DNA from: Candidatus Sumerlaeota bacterium
GTDB taxonomy: Bacteria > Sumerlaeota > Sumerlaeia > Sumerlaeales > Sumerlaeaceae
Assembly: GCA_026398535.1 (NCBI GenBank)
Contig: JAPLSQ010000009.1
Location: forward strand, 29,804 to 93,803
Length of the DNA: 64,000 bases
Reading direction: 5' to 3'
In this document: piece after piece, positions 1 through 7,594 of the stretch
Layout of the letters: each line of letters begins with the position of its first letter
Position numbering within the stretch: position 1 is the stretch's first letter
Notes under the pieces: model-generated
Databases searched by the model: none
What the model was told of the DNA's origin: nothing
The model's input: the letters and a program-made list of their open reading frames with translations, nothing else
Translations under genes and position numbers: made by a program

Positions 1-458
1 CCGATGATCATCAGCGGAATGTGCCGGCGGACAAGCTCCGGAATGATCGGATTGTTGGCGCGCGGGGCCAGAACCACCGCCCCGGCGATCGGGAATATGC
101 CCGTGAAATATTCCTTCTTCGACGAGTTCACATTGCGGTTGATGTCCAGCACAATCCGGTAGCCGCGCACGGCCGATTCCTCCTCTATCCCGTAGAGAAC
201 CTGCTGCAGAAATGTGCCCACACCCGTCTCACCCGTTGAATCAAATGAAAGATCGAGAAACAATTCGAGCGTGAAATTGCGGCCCGTGGCAAGACTCTTG
301 GCGTGAATGTTGGGCTGATAATTGAGCTCCGCCGCCGCCTTCAGCACGCGCTTGCGGGTTTTTTCCGAAACAGGATGCTGGATGTTGTTCAACACCCGCG
401 ACACAGTGGCAACGGAGACGCCCGCGTGCTTTGCCACATCGGAAACCTTGCGCGTCAT
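1..458 (-). CDS. LacI-family transcriptional regulator, N-terminal part (runs off the left edge)
   Basis: The reverse strand reads from ATG at 456-458 and stays open to base 1, so about 152 residues are visible. It starts with a LacI helix-turn-helix ([15 protein letters not shown], then TVSRVLNN and the hinge PNIHAKSLA). The beginning of a periplasmic-binding-protein-like effector domain follows, including [13 protein letters not shown]. That stretch closely matches the LacI protein encoded at 10118-11182, so the two are paralogues. The protein would be a cytoplasmic sugar-responsive repressor. It lies downstream of the minus-strand hydrolase genes, with a candidate operator between it and the nearest of them. 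The effector sugar cannot be told because most of the ligand domain is outside the window. Confidence 0.9.
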   Translation of the reverse strand, partial: MTRKVSDVAKHAGVSVATVSRVLNNIQHPVSEKTRKRVLKAAAELNYQPNIHAKSLATGRNFTLELFLDLSFDSTGETGVGTFLQQVLYGIEEESAVRGYRIVLDINRNVNSSKKEYFTGIFPIAGAVVLAPRANNPIIPELVRRHIPLMII

Positions 459-531
459 CGCATCAGCCGCCCATCCCCCCGCGCCAAACCGCGGTCGAGT
501 CGCTTCGCAGTTTCACCCGTTCTCGCAAACA

Positions 532-549
532 AAAGGTAACCGCTTTCAT
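532..549. promoter_or_regulatory. Candidate LacI-type operator upstream of the truncated lacI gene
   Basis: On the reverse strand the site reads ATGAAAGCGGTTACCT, an imperfect palindrome around an AAGCG core. It lies about 75 bp upstream of the LacI start codon and resembles the sites at 7499, 9856 and 10061. Autoregulation is inferred from position and similarity only. Confidence 0.4.
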
Positions 550-608
550 TTTTATCCTTGGACACTATCTCCTATATCCGTCACGATGGAATCAATAATA
601 AATTGCGC

Positions 609-2576
609 TCATTCATAATACGCCCACTCGCGGCCGGCTTCCGTCACAATCCCGCCGCTCAACTCTGTAATAAGCAAAAAGGACTCTGCCGGCAGTGAAA
701 CGCTGACCGAACCTGCCGCTGGAACCGTTATGCTGAAGATCGGCTTGAGCATCTCGCCCGTTGCCGATGTCACAGCCTGTTGCGTGTAGGCAAAAACACG
801 CACAACACCCGGGCGGGCCAGGCCCAGCTTGATATCAGCATTGATGATGCGGTCGTAACGGTTGACCGTCAGAACACTCATCTTTCCATCCCCCGTAATC
901 ATGGCTGCTGAGCGCACGAATTCCGCGGCCGGAGCAACATCCACAGGCACAACCCTGCTGCCAGGTTCTGTGTATCGCGTGATCAGCGACCACGAGTAGA
1001 AGCCGGGCCGCGGCGCCCACCCCTCGTCCTTCCAGCGCCACAAGCCCCATCTCTGCCGCTGATCAAAGCTATAATAAGTGTCGAACAAGCACCACATGTT
1101 CGCCGAAGCGGCGCCGGCATTGAGCGCGCTGATCGCAAAGTCGGCGAGAAAAAGCCCGTATTCATATTTCCCGTTTTCAGGATTGTCAAAAGTCCCCCCT
1201 CCATAACCGAACTCAGTAATGTGCAACGGCTTCAGCGGCTGATCCGGCTCCGCCGCCCGCAATATGTCCAGGCGCCTTTGCACCCAAGGCGCAATCAGGC
1301 GCGTGTCATGATGGCGGTAGGTGTGCGAGGACATGCCGCCGAAATATGCATGCCCCGACGGAATCGTATTGCGATACCACAGCGAGTATGTGTTGACAGG
1401 CGCGCTGCTGTCGTCCGGGCCCAGAACGACAACGCCGCTCAGGCCGCGCGCGCTCAGCATGGTGACAAGCAGCGCGTTCAGACGCAGGTATTCCGCCACG
1501 TCGACAGGCCGGTTGTAATCATTATCGGGCTCGTTCATCAGACACACATATTTCACATTCGTCAGGCCGCGCTCACTACGCAGAAACTGTATGTAATCCG
1601 CAAGGCTGCGCACCATCGCGTCGCGTTTGGAGGGGATGGGCAGACGGCTGTTGGGATCGGGCCCCATCCAGTCGCTGTAGGCAAAATAATCTCCCCACGG
1701 CTGTATGATGACATCCGTGCCCGTCTGCTTGAGAAAGCCCAGCCAACTGAGCGTGTCCCGCGTTTCCTCACTGTCGGGTGTCTTTCTTCCTTCCAGAGGC
1801 TCCCACCACTTATAATCCAGGAAAACGCGGATGATCTGAGGCCGCATCGCCGCAACACGGTCAAGCACAAGCTTGCGGTCGGCGTCATTGACCCCCTTCA
1901 GCGTGTTGATGTTGCGGGTAAGAAAATAATCGCCGTGCGCGCCAAATCCAATGAAACGGTCAAGAATCGTCTGGCCGGGCCTTACGCTCAATTGCACATC
2001 GCTGCCCGTGAAGCTGTCCGGATCGGCCAGCTTGACCAGTTCAGCGTCATCCCACCAGACCTTGCCGGCCTGATGGGTGACAAGACTGAGCATGAGCTTC
2101 GTCGCGCCTTGGGGCACATAGCCCATGACAGTCAAATTGATCCAACCCGCGGTGCTGCCACCGCCGCTCTGCTCCCCTTCAACGTAGGGCATGCGCGTGC
2201 TGCCATTGAAGAATTCCAAGTTGATGCTCGCACCCCATGCCGAAGCCATGTTCTCCGTGCGAATCCAGGCGCTCGCAAAATACTTCTCCCCCGCCTTGAT
2301 GTTGGTGATGCTATAATTGAATTGGGGAAAGGTGTCCGCCCCCTGCGGCGTCACCTCGATGTAAGCCGAGGCAATGCCCGTGTGGGCGTAATCAGTCACG
2401 CGTTTCAGGATGGTGCCGGTGTAGCTGTACGTATTCCACCCGGTCGGCATGGATGAACCCTGCTCAAACGACGGATTGGGCAGGAGATTTGGCCCCGCCG
2501 GCCATGCGCCGCCTGCCCACGCAAGGAGCAGCATCAAGGCAAATATGACGCGAATGGCGCTGAATTTTACACGCAT
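609..2576 (-). CDS. Secreted glycoside hydrolase: N-terminal carbohydrate-binding domain plus clan GH-A TIM barrel
   Basis: The protein has about 655 residues and a clear signal peptide (hydrophobic core IRVIFALMLLLAWAGG, cleavage near residue 27). Residues about 30-185 form a CenC/CBM4_9-like beta-sandwich (NLLPNPSFEQG to VWWDDAEL). Residues about 200-600 form a TIM barrel. The acid/base is probably E349 in CLMNEPDND and the nucleophile E455 in LHITEFGYGG, as in clan GH-A families such as GH5, GH30 and GH39. The exact family and substrate are not recognised. An in-frame ATG at 2663 overlaps the stop of the upstream GH42-like gene by four bases (ATGA) and could be used instead. I chose 2576 because it places the signal peptide at the N-terminus; neither start has a convincing Shine-Dalgarno site. 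Confidence 0.8.
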   Translation of the reverse strand: MRVKFSAIRVIFALMLLLAWAGGAWPAGPNLLPNPSFEQGSSMPTGWNTYSYTGTILKRVTDYAHTGIASAYIEVTPQGADTFPQFNYSITNIKAGEKYFASAWIRTENMASAWGASINLEFFNGSTRMPYVEGEQSGGGSTAGWINLTVMGYVPQGATKLMLSLVTHQAGKVWWDDAELVKLADPDSFTGSDVQLSVRPGQTILDRFIGFGAHGDYFLTRNINTLKGVNDADRKLVLDRVAAMRPQIIRVFLDYKWWEPLEGRKTPDSEETRDTLSWLGFLKQTGTDVIIQPWGDYFAYSDWMGPDPNSRLPIPSKRDAMVRSLADYIQFLRSERGLTNVKYVCLMNEPDNDYNRPVDVAEYLRLNALLVTMLSARGLSGVVVLGPDDSSAPVNTYSLWYRNTIPSGHAYFGGMSSHTYRHHDTRLIAPWVQRRLDILRAAEPDQPLKPLHITEFGYGGGTFDNPENGKYEYGLFLADFAISALNAGAASANMWCLFDTYYSFDQRQRWGLWRWKDEGWAPRPGFYSWSLITRYTEPGSRVVPVDVAPAAEFVRSAAMITGDGKMSVLTVNRYDRIINADIKLGLARPGVVRVFAYTQQAVTSATGEMLKPIFSITVPAAGSVSVSLPAESFLLITELSGGIVTEAGREWAYYE

Positions 2577-2659
2577 AAAGCGCTCATCAAGTCTTTGTTT
2601 TTGAGTAATGCAACTGTCAGTGCTTGCCATCGGCATTCGCGCAACTCCGTCGCCATGCG

Positions 2660-4957
2660 TCATTTCACACTACTAATTTTCGGACAGTATATGACAGCTC
2701 CCTCAAGCGGATTGAGTTTGCCGCCAATCGCGCGCGCTGAAATACGCCGCCATGCCGGCTTCTCCGGCCAAAGCAGTTCCGCGGCATTGGCATCGCGCCC
2801 AAAATCGAGCGTGAAAGCGGCTGCTTTCCCGCCCTCATTGATAAGAACGAAAATCTCGTCCCCGCCATCTGAAAGTCTTCTGCAAATGATCGTGTTTGGC
2901 GGAGCCTTCAATTTCCAAGATGTCGGCGGCATATAAGGCTTGAGCAGATTCGCAACAGCCTCATAACGGGCAAACGGTGTATCGGCGGCGCGGCATGTCA
3001 TCCCCAGCAGTGTGCCTGTCCAGATGGCATGTCCTTTGCCAAAATGGTTTACTGTCATGACGGGCCGGCCCGAGGCGTCGCGGCCCAAAATATCGGCTCC
3101 TGCGGGTTCCACAGGCTGGATGATTTTCATCGCGGCCAGAGCCGTTGGTGTGCCTCTCTTGTCAGAAACAACCAGATGAGGAATTTTCTCCTCCGCGGTC
3201 AGGAAACGGTCAAAGTACTGCTCCCTGTCCATCTTGATAACCTCAGTCCAGCCGGAATACGCGACTTCAAATCCAAGCGCCTTGATGCCCAACACCTTGT
3301 CCAGGCCAAGACCGGGTTGATTGCCATACGGCTGATGTCCGGGCGATGTGAAAGCTGTCATCGCGTCGGCAACGATCGTCCCGCCCTGTTCCACATAATT
3401 TCTCAGCGCGTCCGCGATATCGGCGGTCATGCACATTGAAAATGGAACATAAATGCATGCATAACGTTTCGCCGTGCCGTCCTTGAGGCCAACCTCGTCG
3501 ATGAAATCACATCCGATCTGCGTCTTGCGCAGCGCTTTGTAAAATCCGTATTGGTTCTTGGCGTACCATTCCGACATCGGATGGTAGCTCGAACGGCGAT
3601 AGAGATAAATCGCCGCATCCATCGAATCGAAAATCGCCGCCGGCGTGTCGGCGGGGCTCATCCGATAAAAGAGATCGTTGTTCTTTGCCACCATCCGGCC
3701 AAGACGCGCCAGCAAACGACTCTTTTCACTGGTTGAGCCGTCGAGCTCGCGGACGCTCCATGCGCCCGCATTCGGCCCATCCTTCAACGGATTCCACAAC
3801 CAGTAGAAGTACCCCTTCGATCCCTCGGCCAAATGGCACAGCGCCGTGGCAAGGAACTCACCGGCAACCGGAGCATAGAGCCGCGTGCTCTCGCCAAGGT
3901 CGGGGCCGCCCAGCACCTCGCCCGAGTAGCTTGCCGGCCTGCCGCGCGCCGAATTGTAAACCTTGCGTATGCTCGCCGATTGAGCCGACAGCACATCGCG
4001 CGGCATGTCCGCCATCTCGAGGTGCCAGTGCGCGTGCATTTGCTGGCTCGGATAATCAACCGTGTCGGCCAGCCACCACATGTTGCGCCCGTTCTCGATG
4101 ACCTGGTTATGCAGAACATCGGGCGGCGTGCAGCTTGTGGGATGAACAGGATCGGCTTCCTTGACTGCCTGCGATACAAAAAGAGTCTGCTCGGCCAGCG
4201 CCCATGCCGTAAAGGTGATCCAGTCATTCATGCCCTGGAAATTGTTCCAGCCGCCCTTTTCGCGCGCGTTGATCGGGTAAGCCCTGTCAATGGACTCCAT
4301 GATGGATTTGAGCGAACCTTCAGCCCCGGGATTCATCCTTAAAAACTCGTCGGCGGTGGAATAACGCGATCTCAGCCACTTGCGATAAAGCGCCAATGTG
4401 AACGTGCTGGGGTCTGTCTTCCAGCTTCGGGATGGTTCAATGTCAACAGTCCACATCGCCAGCGCCGGCTTGTCCTTGTACCGCTTGACGATTGCCTGTA
4501 TTTTGTTCTTATAATCGGCCCGCGTCAGCGGATCGTCGGCCCGCCCGTCGATCCAGCCCGGAATTTGCGGCAACACTGTATTGAGCTTGATCTTGAAGCG
4601 TTCAGCGGCGTCAAAACACGCGTCAAACTTAGTGAAATCGAACGGCAGCAGATCGAGCCGGATTGTCCAGAAAGCCAGCCGTGCGCCGTTGATGTGGTCC
4701 TCCTCAGCCATCTTTTGAAAATCGGCCTCAATGGACTGCGTCGTCGAATCGGCATTCACCCAGTATTGGACACCGTTTATGAAACCAACCTTGTAATCGC
4801 GATAGTTGTCCGGCTTTTGCGGATACCATGCGGGGCGGAACGGGGTTACGGCGGAAGCGGATAATGATGCCGCATCAGCCCCATGAACCGCGGGCGTTGC
4901 GCCCATGAATAGTGCAATGATCAATGTAACTGAATGACTGAAATTACGCAATCGCAT
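2660..4957 (-). CDS. Secreted GH42-like beta-galactosidase-type hydrolase
   Basis: 765 residues with a signal peptide (LIIALFMGATPAVHGADA). The N-terminal half is a TIM barrel in the GH42/GH-A style. In place of the usual NE motif it has MWTVDIEPS, with E174 the likely acid/base; the likely nucleophile is E347 in ASYSGEVLGG. Residues about 480-640 resemble the GH42 trimerisation (class I amidotransferase-like) domain (VEQGGTIVADAMTAF). A small beta domain closes the chain (EIFVLINEGGKAAAF). It overlaps the next hydrolase by four bases, so the two are probably co-translated and exported to act on the same polysaccharide. A close paralogue lies at 17099-19351. Substrate unknown; assignment to GH42 itself rather than a GH42-like family is uncertain. 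Confidence 0.8.
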   Translation of the reverse strand: MRLRNFSHSVTLIIALFMGATPAVHGADAASLSASAVTPFRPAWYPQKPDNYRDYKVGFINGVQYWVNADSTTQSIEADFQKMAEEDHINGARLAFWTIRLDLLPFDFTKFDACFDAAERFKIKLNTVLPQIPGWIDGRADDPLTRADYKNKIQAIVKRYKDKPALAMWTVDIEPSRSWKTDPSTFTLALYRKWLRSRYSTADEFLRMNPGAEGSLKSIMESIDRAYPINAREKGGWNNFQGMNDWITFTAWALAEQTLFVSQAVKEADPVHPTSCTPPDVLHNQVIENGRNMWWLADTVDYPSQQMHAHWHLEMADMPRDVLSAQSASIRKVYNSARGRPASYSGEVLGGPDLGESTRLYAPVAGEFLATALCHLAEGSKGYFYWLWNPLKDGPNAGAWSVRELDGSTSEKSRLLARLGRMVAKNNDLFYRMSPADTPAAIFDSMDAAIYLYRRSSYHPMSEWYAKNQYGFYKALRKTQIGCDFIDEVGLKDGTAKRYACIYVPFSMCMTADIADALRNYVEQGGTIVADAMTAFTSPGHQPYGNQPGLGLDKVLGIKALGFEVAYSGWTEVIKMDREQYFDRFLTAEEKIPHLVVSDKRGTPTALAAMKIIQPVEPAGADILGRDASGRPVMTVNHFGKGHAIWTGTLLGMTCRAADTPFARYEAVANLLKPYMPPTSWKLKAPPNTIICRRLSDGGDEIFVLINEGGKAAAFTLDFGRDANAAELLWPEKPAWRRISARAIGGKLNPLEGAVIYCPKISSVK

Positions 4958-5036
4958 GTTGCTCGCTCTCTGGATAAGATTTTAATCATCGGCCCGCCGT
5001 GAAAGGCCCGGCTTACACGGTCAATCCGCGCGCGGC

Positions 5037-5711
5037 TCACTCGGTGCGGAAGATGTCGCCCGCGCTCATCGTGCCATTTGTCGGATCATAGGTGTTGAAA
5101 AGATTCTCGGTCTGCTCAACCAGCGCTTTGAGGCCCTGACAGCCGTTGTAGGAAATCGTGGGAAAGTTGCTCTGCCCGTCGGGACCGTTGCCTGTCAGAA
5201 GAAACCTGGTGCGAGTGACAACCTTGGTCCCGAAGTTCAAGTGCAACTCTGGCGTGGAGCCATAGCCCGGCCCCGTCGGGTAGCCATAACTTGATGCCCA
5301 GGGATTTTTTGACATCCCCTCAAAATTGGTATAAGCATAACTGTAAACAGAGTATGTTCCCTGCCCCAACCTGCCCTGCGAGAAAGGTTCGATCGGCAAC
5401 GAGGAGAGGTAAGCAATCGGCGTCGTAAGGTATTTGCACACCTGCGGCGCAGTGCTCTTTGCCCAAAGATAATTGTTGAATCCCCACGGCATGTCGGGAT
5501 TCCACTGGGTGGCTGGAGAAAGCTGGTTGTTGTCGATGCTGTAGGACTCAAGTCCTACAGACACCGTCCTCATATCCGCGTGACAGCGCGAAACTTTCGA
5601 GCGTGTCTGCGCCTCAAGAAAATTTGGCACGGCGATGGCCGCAAGAATGGCGATGATTGCGACAACGATCAGCAGTTCGATCAAAGTGAAGCCTTTGTTC
5701 ATCAGGTTCAT
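5037..5711 (-). CDS. Type II secretion/pilin-like protein with prepilin N-terminal methylation motif
   Basis: 224 residues. The N-terminus carries the prepilin peptidase site and hydrophobic helix (NKGFTLIELLIVVAIIAI), with the conserved Glu five residues after the processed Phe. The rest is a globular domain rich in Tyr, Gly and Asn and ends in GTMSAGDIFRTE. Such proteins occur in large numbers in Lentisphaerota, Planctomycetota and relatives, often beside glycoside hydrolases. They are thought to be pseudopilin-like surface or secretion components, but no individual function is established. A GAGGT stretch lies about 12 bases before the ATG. The gene sits between two secreted carbohydrate-active genes and may be expressed with them. 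Confidence 0.85.
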   Translation of the reverse strand: MNLMNKGFTLIELLIVVAIIAILAAIAVPNFLEAQTRSKVSRCHADMRTVSVGLESYSIDNNQLSPATQWNPDMPWGFNNYLWAKSTAPQVCKYLTTPIAYLSSLPIEPFSQGRLGQGTYSVYSYAYTNFEGMSKNPWASSYGYPTGPGYGSTPELHLNFGTKVVTRTRFLLTGNGPDGQSNFPTISYNGCQGLKALVEQTENLFNTYDPTNGTMSAGDIFRTE

Positions 5712-5771
5712 TGTAGTGATTCAACCTCGTTTATTTTGAATTCGATGATAATTTGAGACTTCCGAAAAGGG

Positions 5772-5823
5772 TGGCGGCACAGGCATTCGCCCGTTACCCA
5801 CAGGCTCCCGGCCTGTGCCGCCA
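5772..5823. repeat. Long perfect inverted repeat with nested alternative hairpin
   Basis: A 13-bp arm (5772-5784) pairs perfectly with 5811-5823 across a 26-nt loop. Inside, 5800-5806 repeats part of the left arm and can pair instead with the right arm, so two exclusive hairpins are possible. It lies 38 bases past the stop of the 5862-7313 gene. On the minus strand a short T-run follows (CCCTTTTC), so it may end that transcript. It could also be an interspersed REP-like element. Confidence 0.6.
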
Positions 5824-5861
5824 GCTTATGCAGGGAGATGATTCTCATGCATCGCCTTGAT

Positions 5862-7313
5862 TTAATACAGTGACCAGCTTTCAACCGCGGATGTCGGCAG
5901 GACAGTCACATCGTCAAAGAATGTGCTGACATCACCACTGGTCGCGGTGGCTTCGAGCCACACCTTGAGCAGGCCATCCGAGCCCACGGACACGCCGCTG
6001 ATGCCGTAATTATGATAGGCATTGTCGGGCGGCGTGAAAGTGCCGGACACCTCCGAAGCATTGCCCTGGGCGCGTATTTTAAAGTCACAGTTTCCTGTAT
6101 AAATATGCCCCATCCATGCGGCAACGTCATAACTGCCAGGGGTCAGACCGACGATTTCCTGGTTAACGGTCTCCTTGGAGCCAAGGGTGTTGTTGTAGAA
6201 TCGGCAGGAATTGCTGCCGCTGTGAGGGCTCCCTGTACCGGATTCCTCAAAAGCAATGCCCTTCTGAACACTCGTGCTCCAGAAGTCCCAGCCATCCTCC
6301 TGGTTGCCAGCCTCGAAGCCTGGATTCTGCAACCCGGTGAAGCTGTCAACATTGGTGATGGACACGTCATCAACATAGATGCTGGTGCCTTGGTCGCCGC
6401 TCGTAAAGCATTCGATGAAAATGTCGAAGAAACCCGAGGCGGTCACCTCGACATTTTGCAGCATCAGAGAACGCCACGCGTTGTTGGAGTCGTTGAGCGT
6501 TTCGATGGATTTCTCGCCAGCGCCGCCATTCGTGCGCAGCCTGAAGGTAATCGGATCACCGCCCCAGGGACGATGATAATACATTTTGACGTTATATCGA
6601 CCGGGAGGCACCCCGTTCAGACCCTGTGAGATCACACCCGAGAACGGCGCACCCTGCGCTGTATAGAAACGCGCCGAGTTGGTGCCTGTATGGGCCATAC
6701 CGCTGGCGTTTTCAGGAAATCCGATTCCGCCTGTCACACAGACATTCCAATAATCCCAGCCATTGGTGGCGTTGCCCGCCTCAAAGCTGTAGTTCTGCAA
6801 ACCTGTCGGGGCAGGAATCAGGGAAAAGTCATCCACATAGACGCTCGTCCCCGTGGCGCCGCTGGCCTTGGCCATGCGGATGCCCACCATGAGATTGCCC
6901 GCTGCCGTCACAACGATGTTCGAGCACAGAAGCGAGCGATAGCTGTCATAGGTGCTCAAGGCGCTGGCGGTTTCCTCGCCCAGACCGCCATCGGCATACA
7001 GCGTAAACGTCGTGGCGTCGCCGCCATACGGCATATTGAAAAACACCTTGAGGTGGTAGACGCCCGCAGCCACGCCAGTAATGGCTTGGCTCACCTGAAC
7101 TTCAAACGGATCGGTCGAGAAAAATCTCAGCGCCTGCAGTCCGGTGTGCGGTTTGTCCGAACCGTCAACCAGCGCGGGAGAGCCTGATATGTTTGTCACC
7201 ACCCACGGCGGATAGCCCCCCGTAGCACTGCCTGTCTCAAAACCGGGGTTTTGAATCTGCGCGTATGATATGCCCGCATACAACACGAGCATTGCGAGTA
7301 ATGCATTCTTCAT
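5862..7313 (-). CDS. Secreted protein of three tandem carbohydrate-binding-type beta-sandwich repeats
   Basis: 483 residues. ATG at 7313 is preceded by a good AAGGAG site and begins a signal peptide (MKNALLAMLVLYAGISYA). The mature protein is three repeats of about 150 residues, each starting with N-P/Y-x-F-E-x-G and ending in S-x-Y-V-D-D, the pattern of CenC/CBM4_9-like modules. No catalytic domain or anchor is visible, so this is a binding-only protein, perhaps a glycan scavenger or cell-surface adaptor. The C-terminus (ESWSLY) shows no sorting signal. A LacI-type palindrome lies 186 bp upstream, consistent with regulation together with the neighbouring hydrolases. Confidence 0.75.
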   Translation of the reverse strand: MKNALLAMLVLYAGISYAQIQNPGFETGSATGGYPPWVVTNISGSPALVDGSDKPHTGLQALRFFSTDPFEVQVSQAITGVAAGVYHLKVFFNMPYGGDATTFTLYADGGLGEETASALSTYDSYRSLLCSNIVVTAAGNLMVGIRMAKASGATGTSVYVDDFSLIPAPTGLQNYSFEAGNATNGWDYWNVCVTGGIGFPENASGMAHTGTNSARFYTAQGAPFSGVISQGLNGVPPGRYNVKMYYHRPWGGDPITFRLRTNGGAGEKSIETLNDSNNAWRSLMLQNVEVTASGFFDIFIECFTSGDQGTSIYVDDVSITNVDSFTGLQNPGFEAGNQEDGWDFWSTSVQKGIAFEESGTGSPHSGSNSCRFYNNTLGSKETVNQEIVGLTPGSYDVAAWMGHIYTGNCDFKIRAQGNASEVSGTFTPPDNAYHNYGISGVSVGSDGLLKVWLEATATSGDVSTFFDDVTVLPTSAVESWSLY

Positions 7314-7498
7314 GATAAAGTCTCCTTGCGGAATATTTGTCTGGTTCCTGTGAACCAGCCTTGCACACACAACGTTTTGTGAAGATTTAATGAAACACCA
7401 TGCGCCGGCGCTCTGTTGTCAGCATATCGCGCCGCGCACAGCTCAATGTAATGTCGTCGGTTTCCTCCTTTCGTTTGAGTTCGACAATCCCCGTTCAT

Positions 7499-7510
7499 GC
7501 AAGCGCTTGC
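7499..7510. promoter_or_regulatory. LacI-type operator upstream of the triple-repeat protein gene
   Basis: GCAAGCGCTTGC is a perfect 12-bp palindrome with the CG centre typical of LacI/GalR operators. It lies in the 281-bp non-coding gap between genes starting at 7313 and ending at 7595. It differs by one base from the core at 10064-10075 upstream of the second lacI gene. Confidence 0.6.
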
Positions 7511-7594
7511 CCTCGCGGGGATCAATTCTTTCTTCATTCCTTCTTGTCTCCTTTTTCACCAGACATGCCAGTCAGCACATCCCGGCAATGAAAC

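Noticed and set aside
1221..2456. 411-codon plus-strand frame
   Set aside because: Antisense shadow of the CBM/TIM-barrel hydrolase, whose catalytic motifs and signal peptide are clear on the minus strand.
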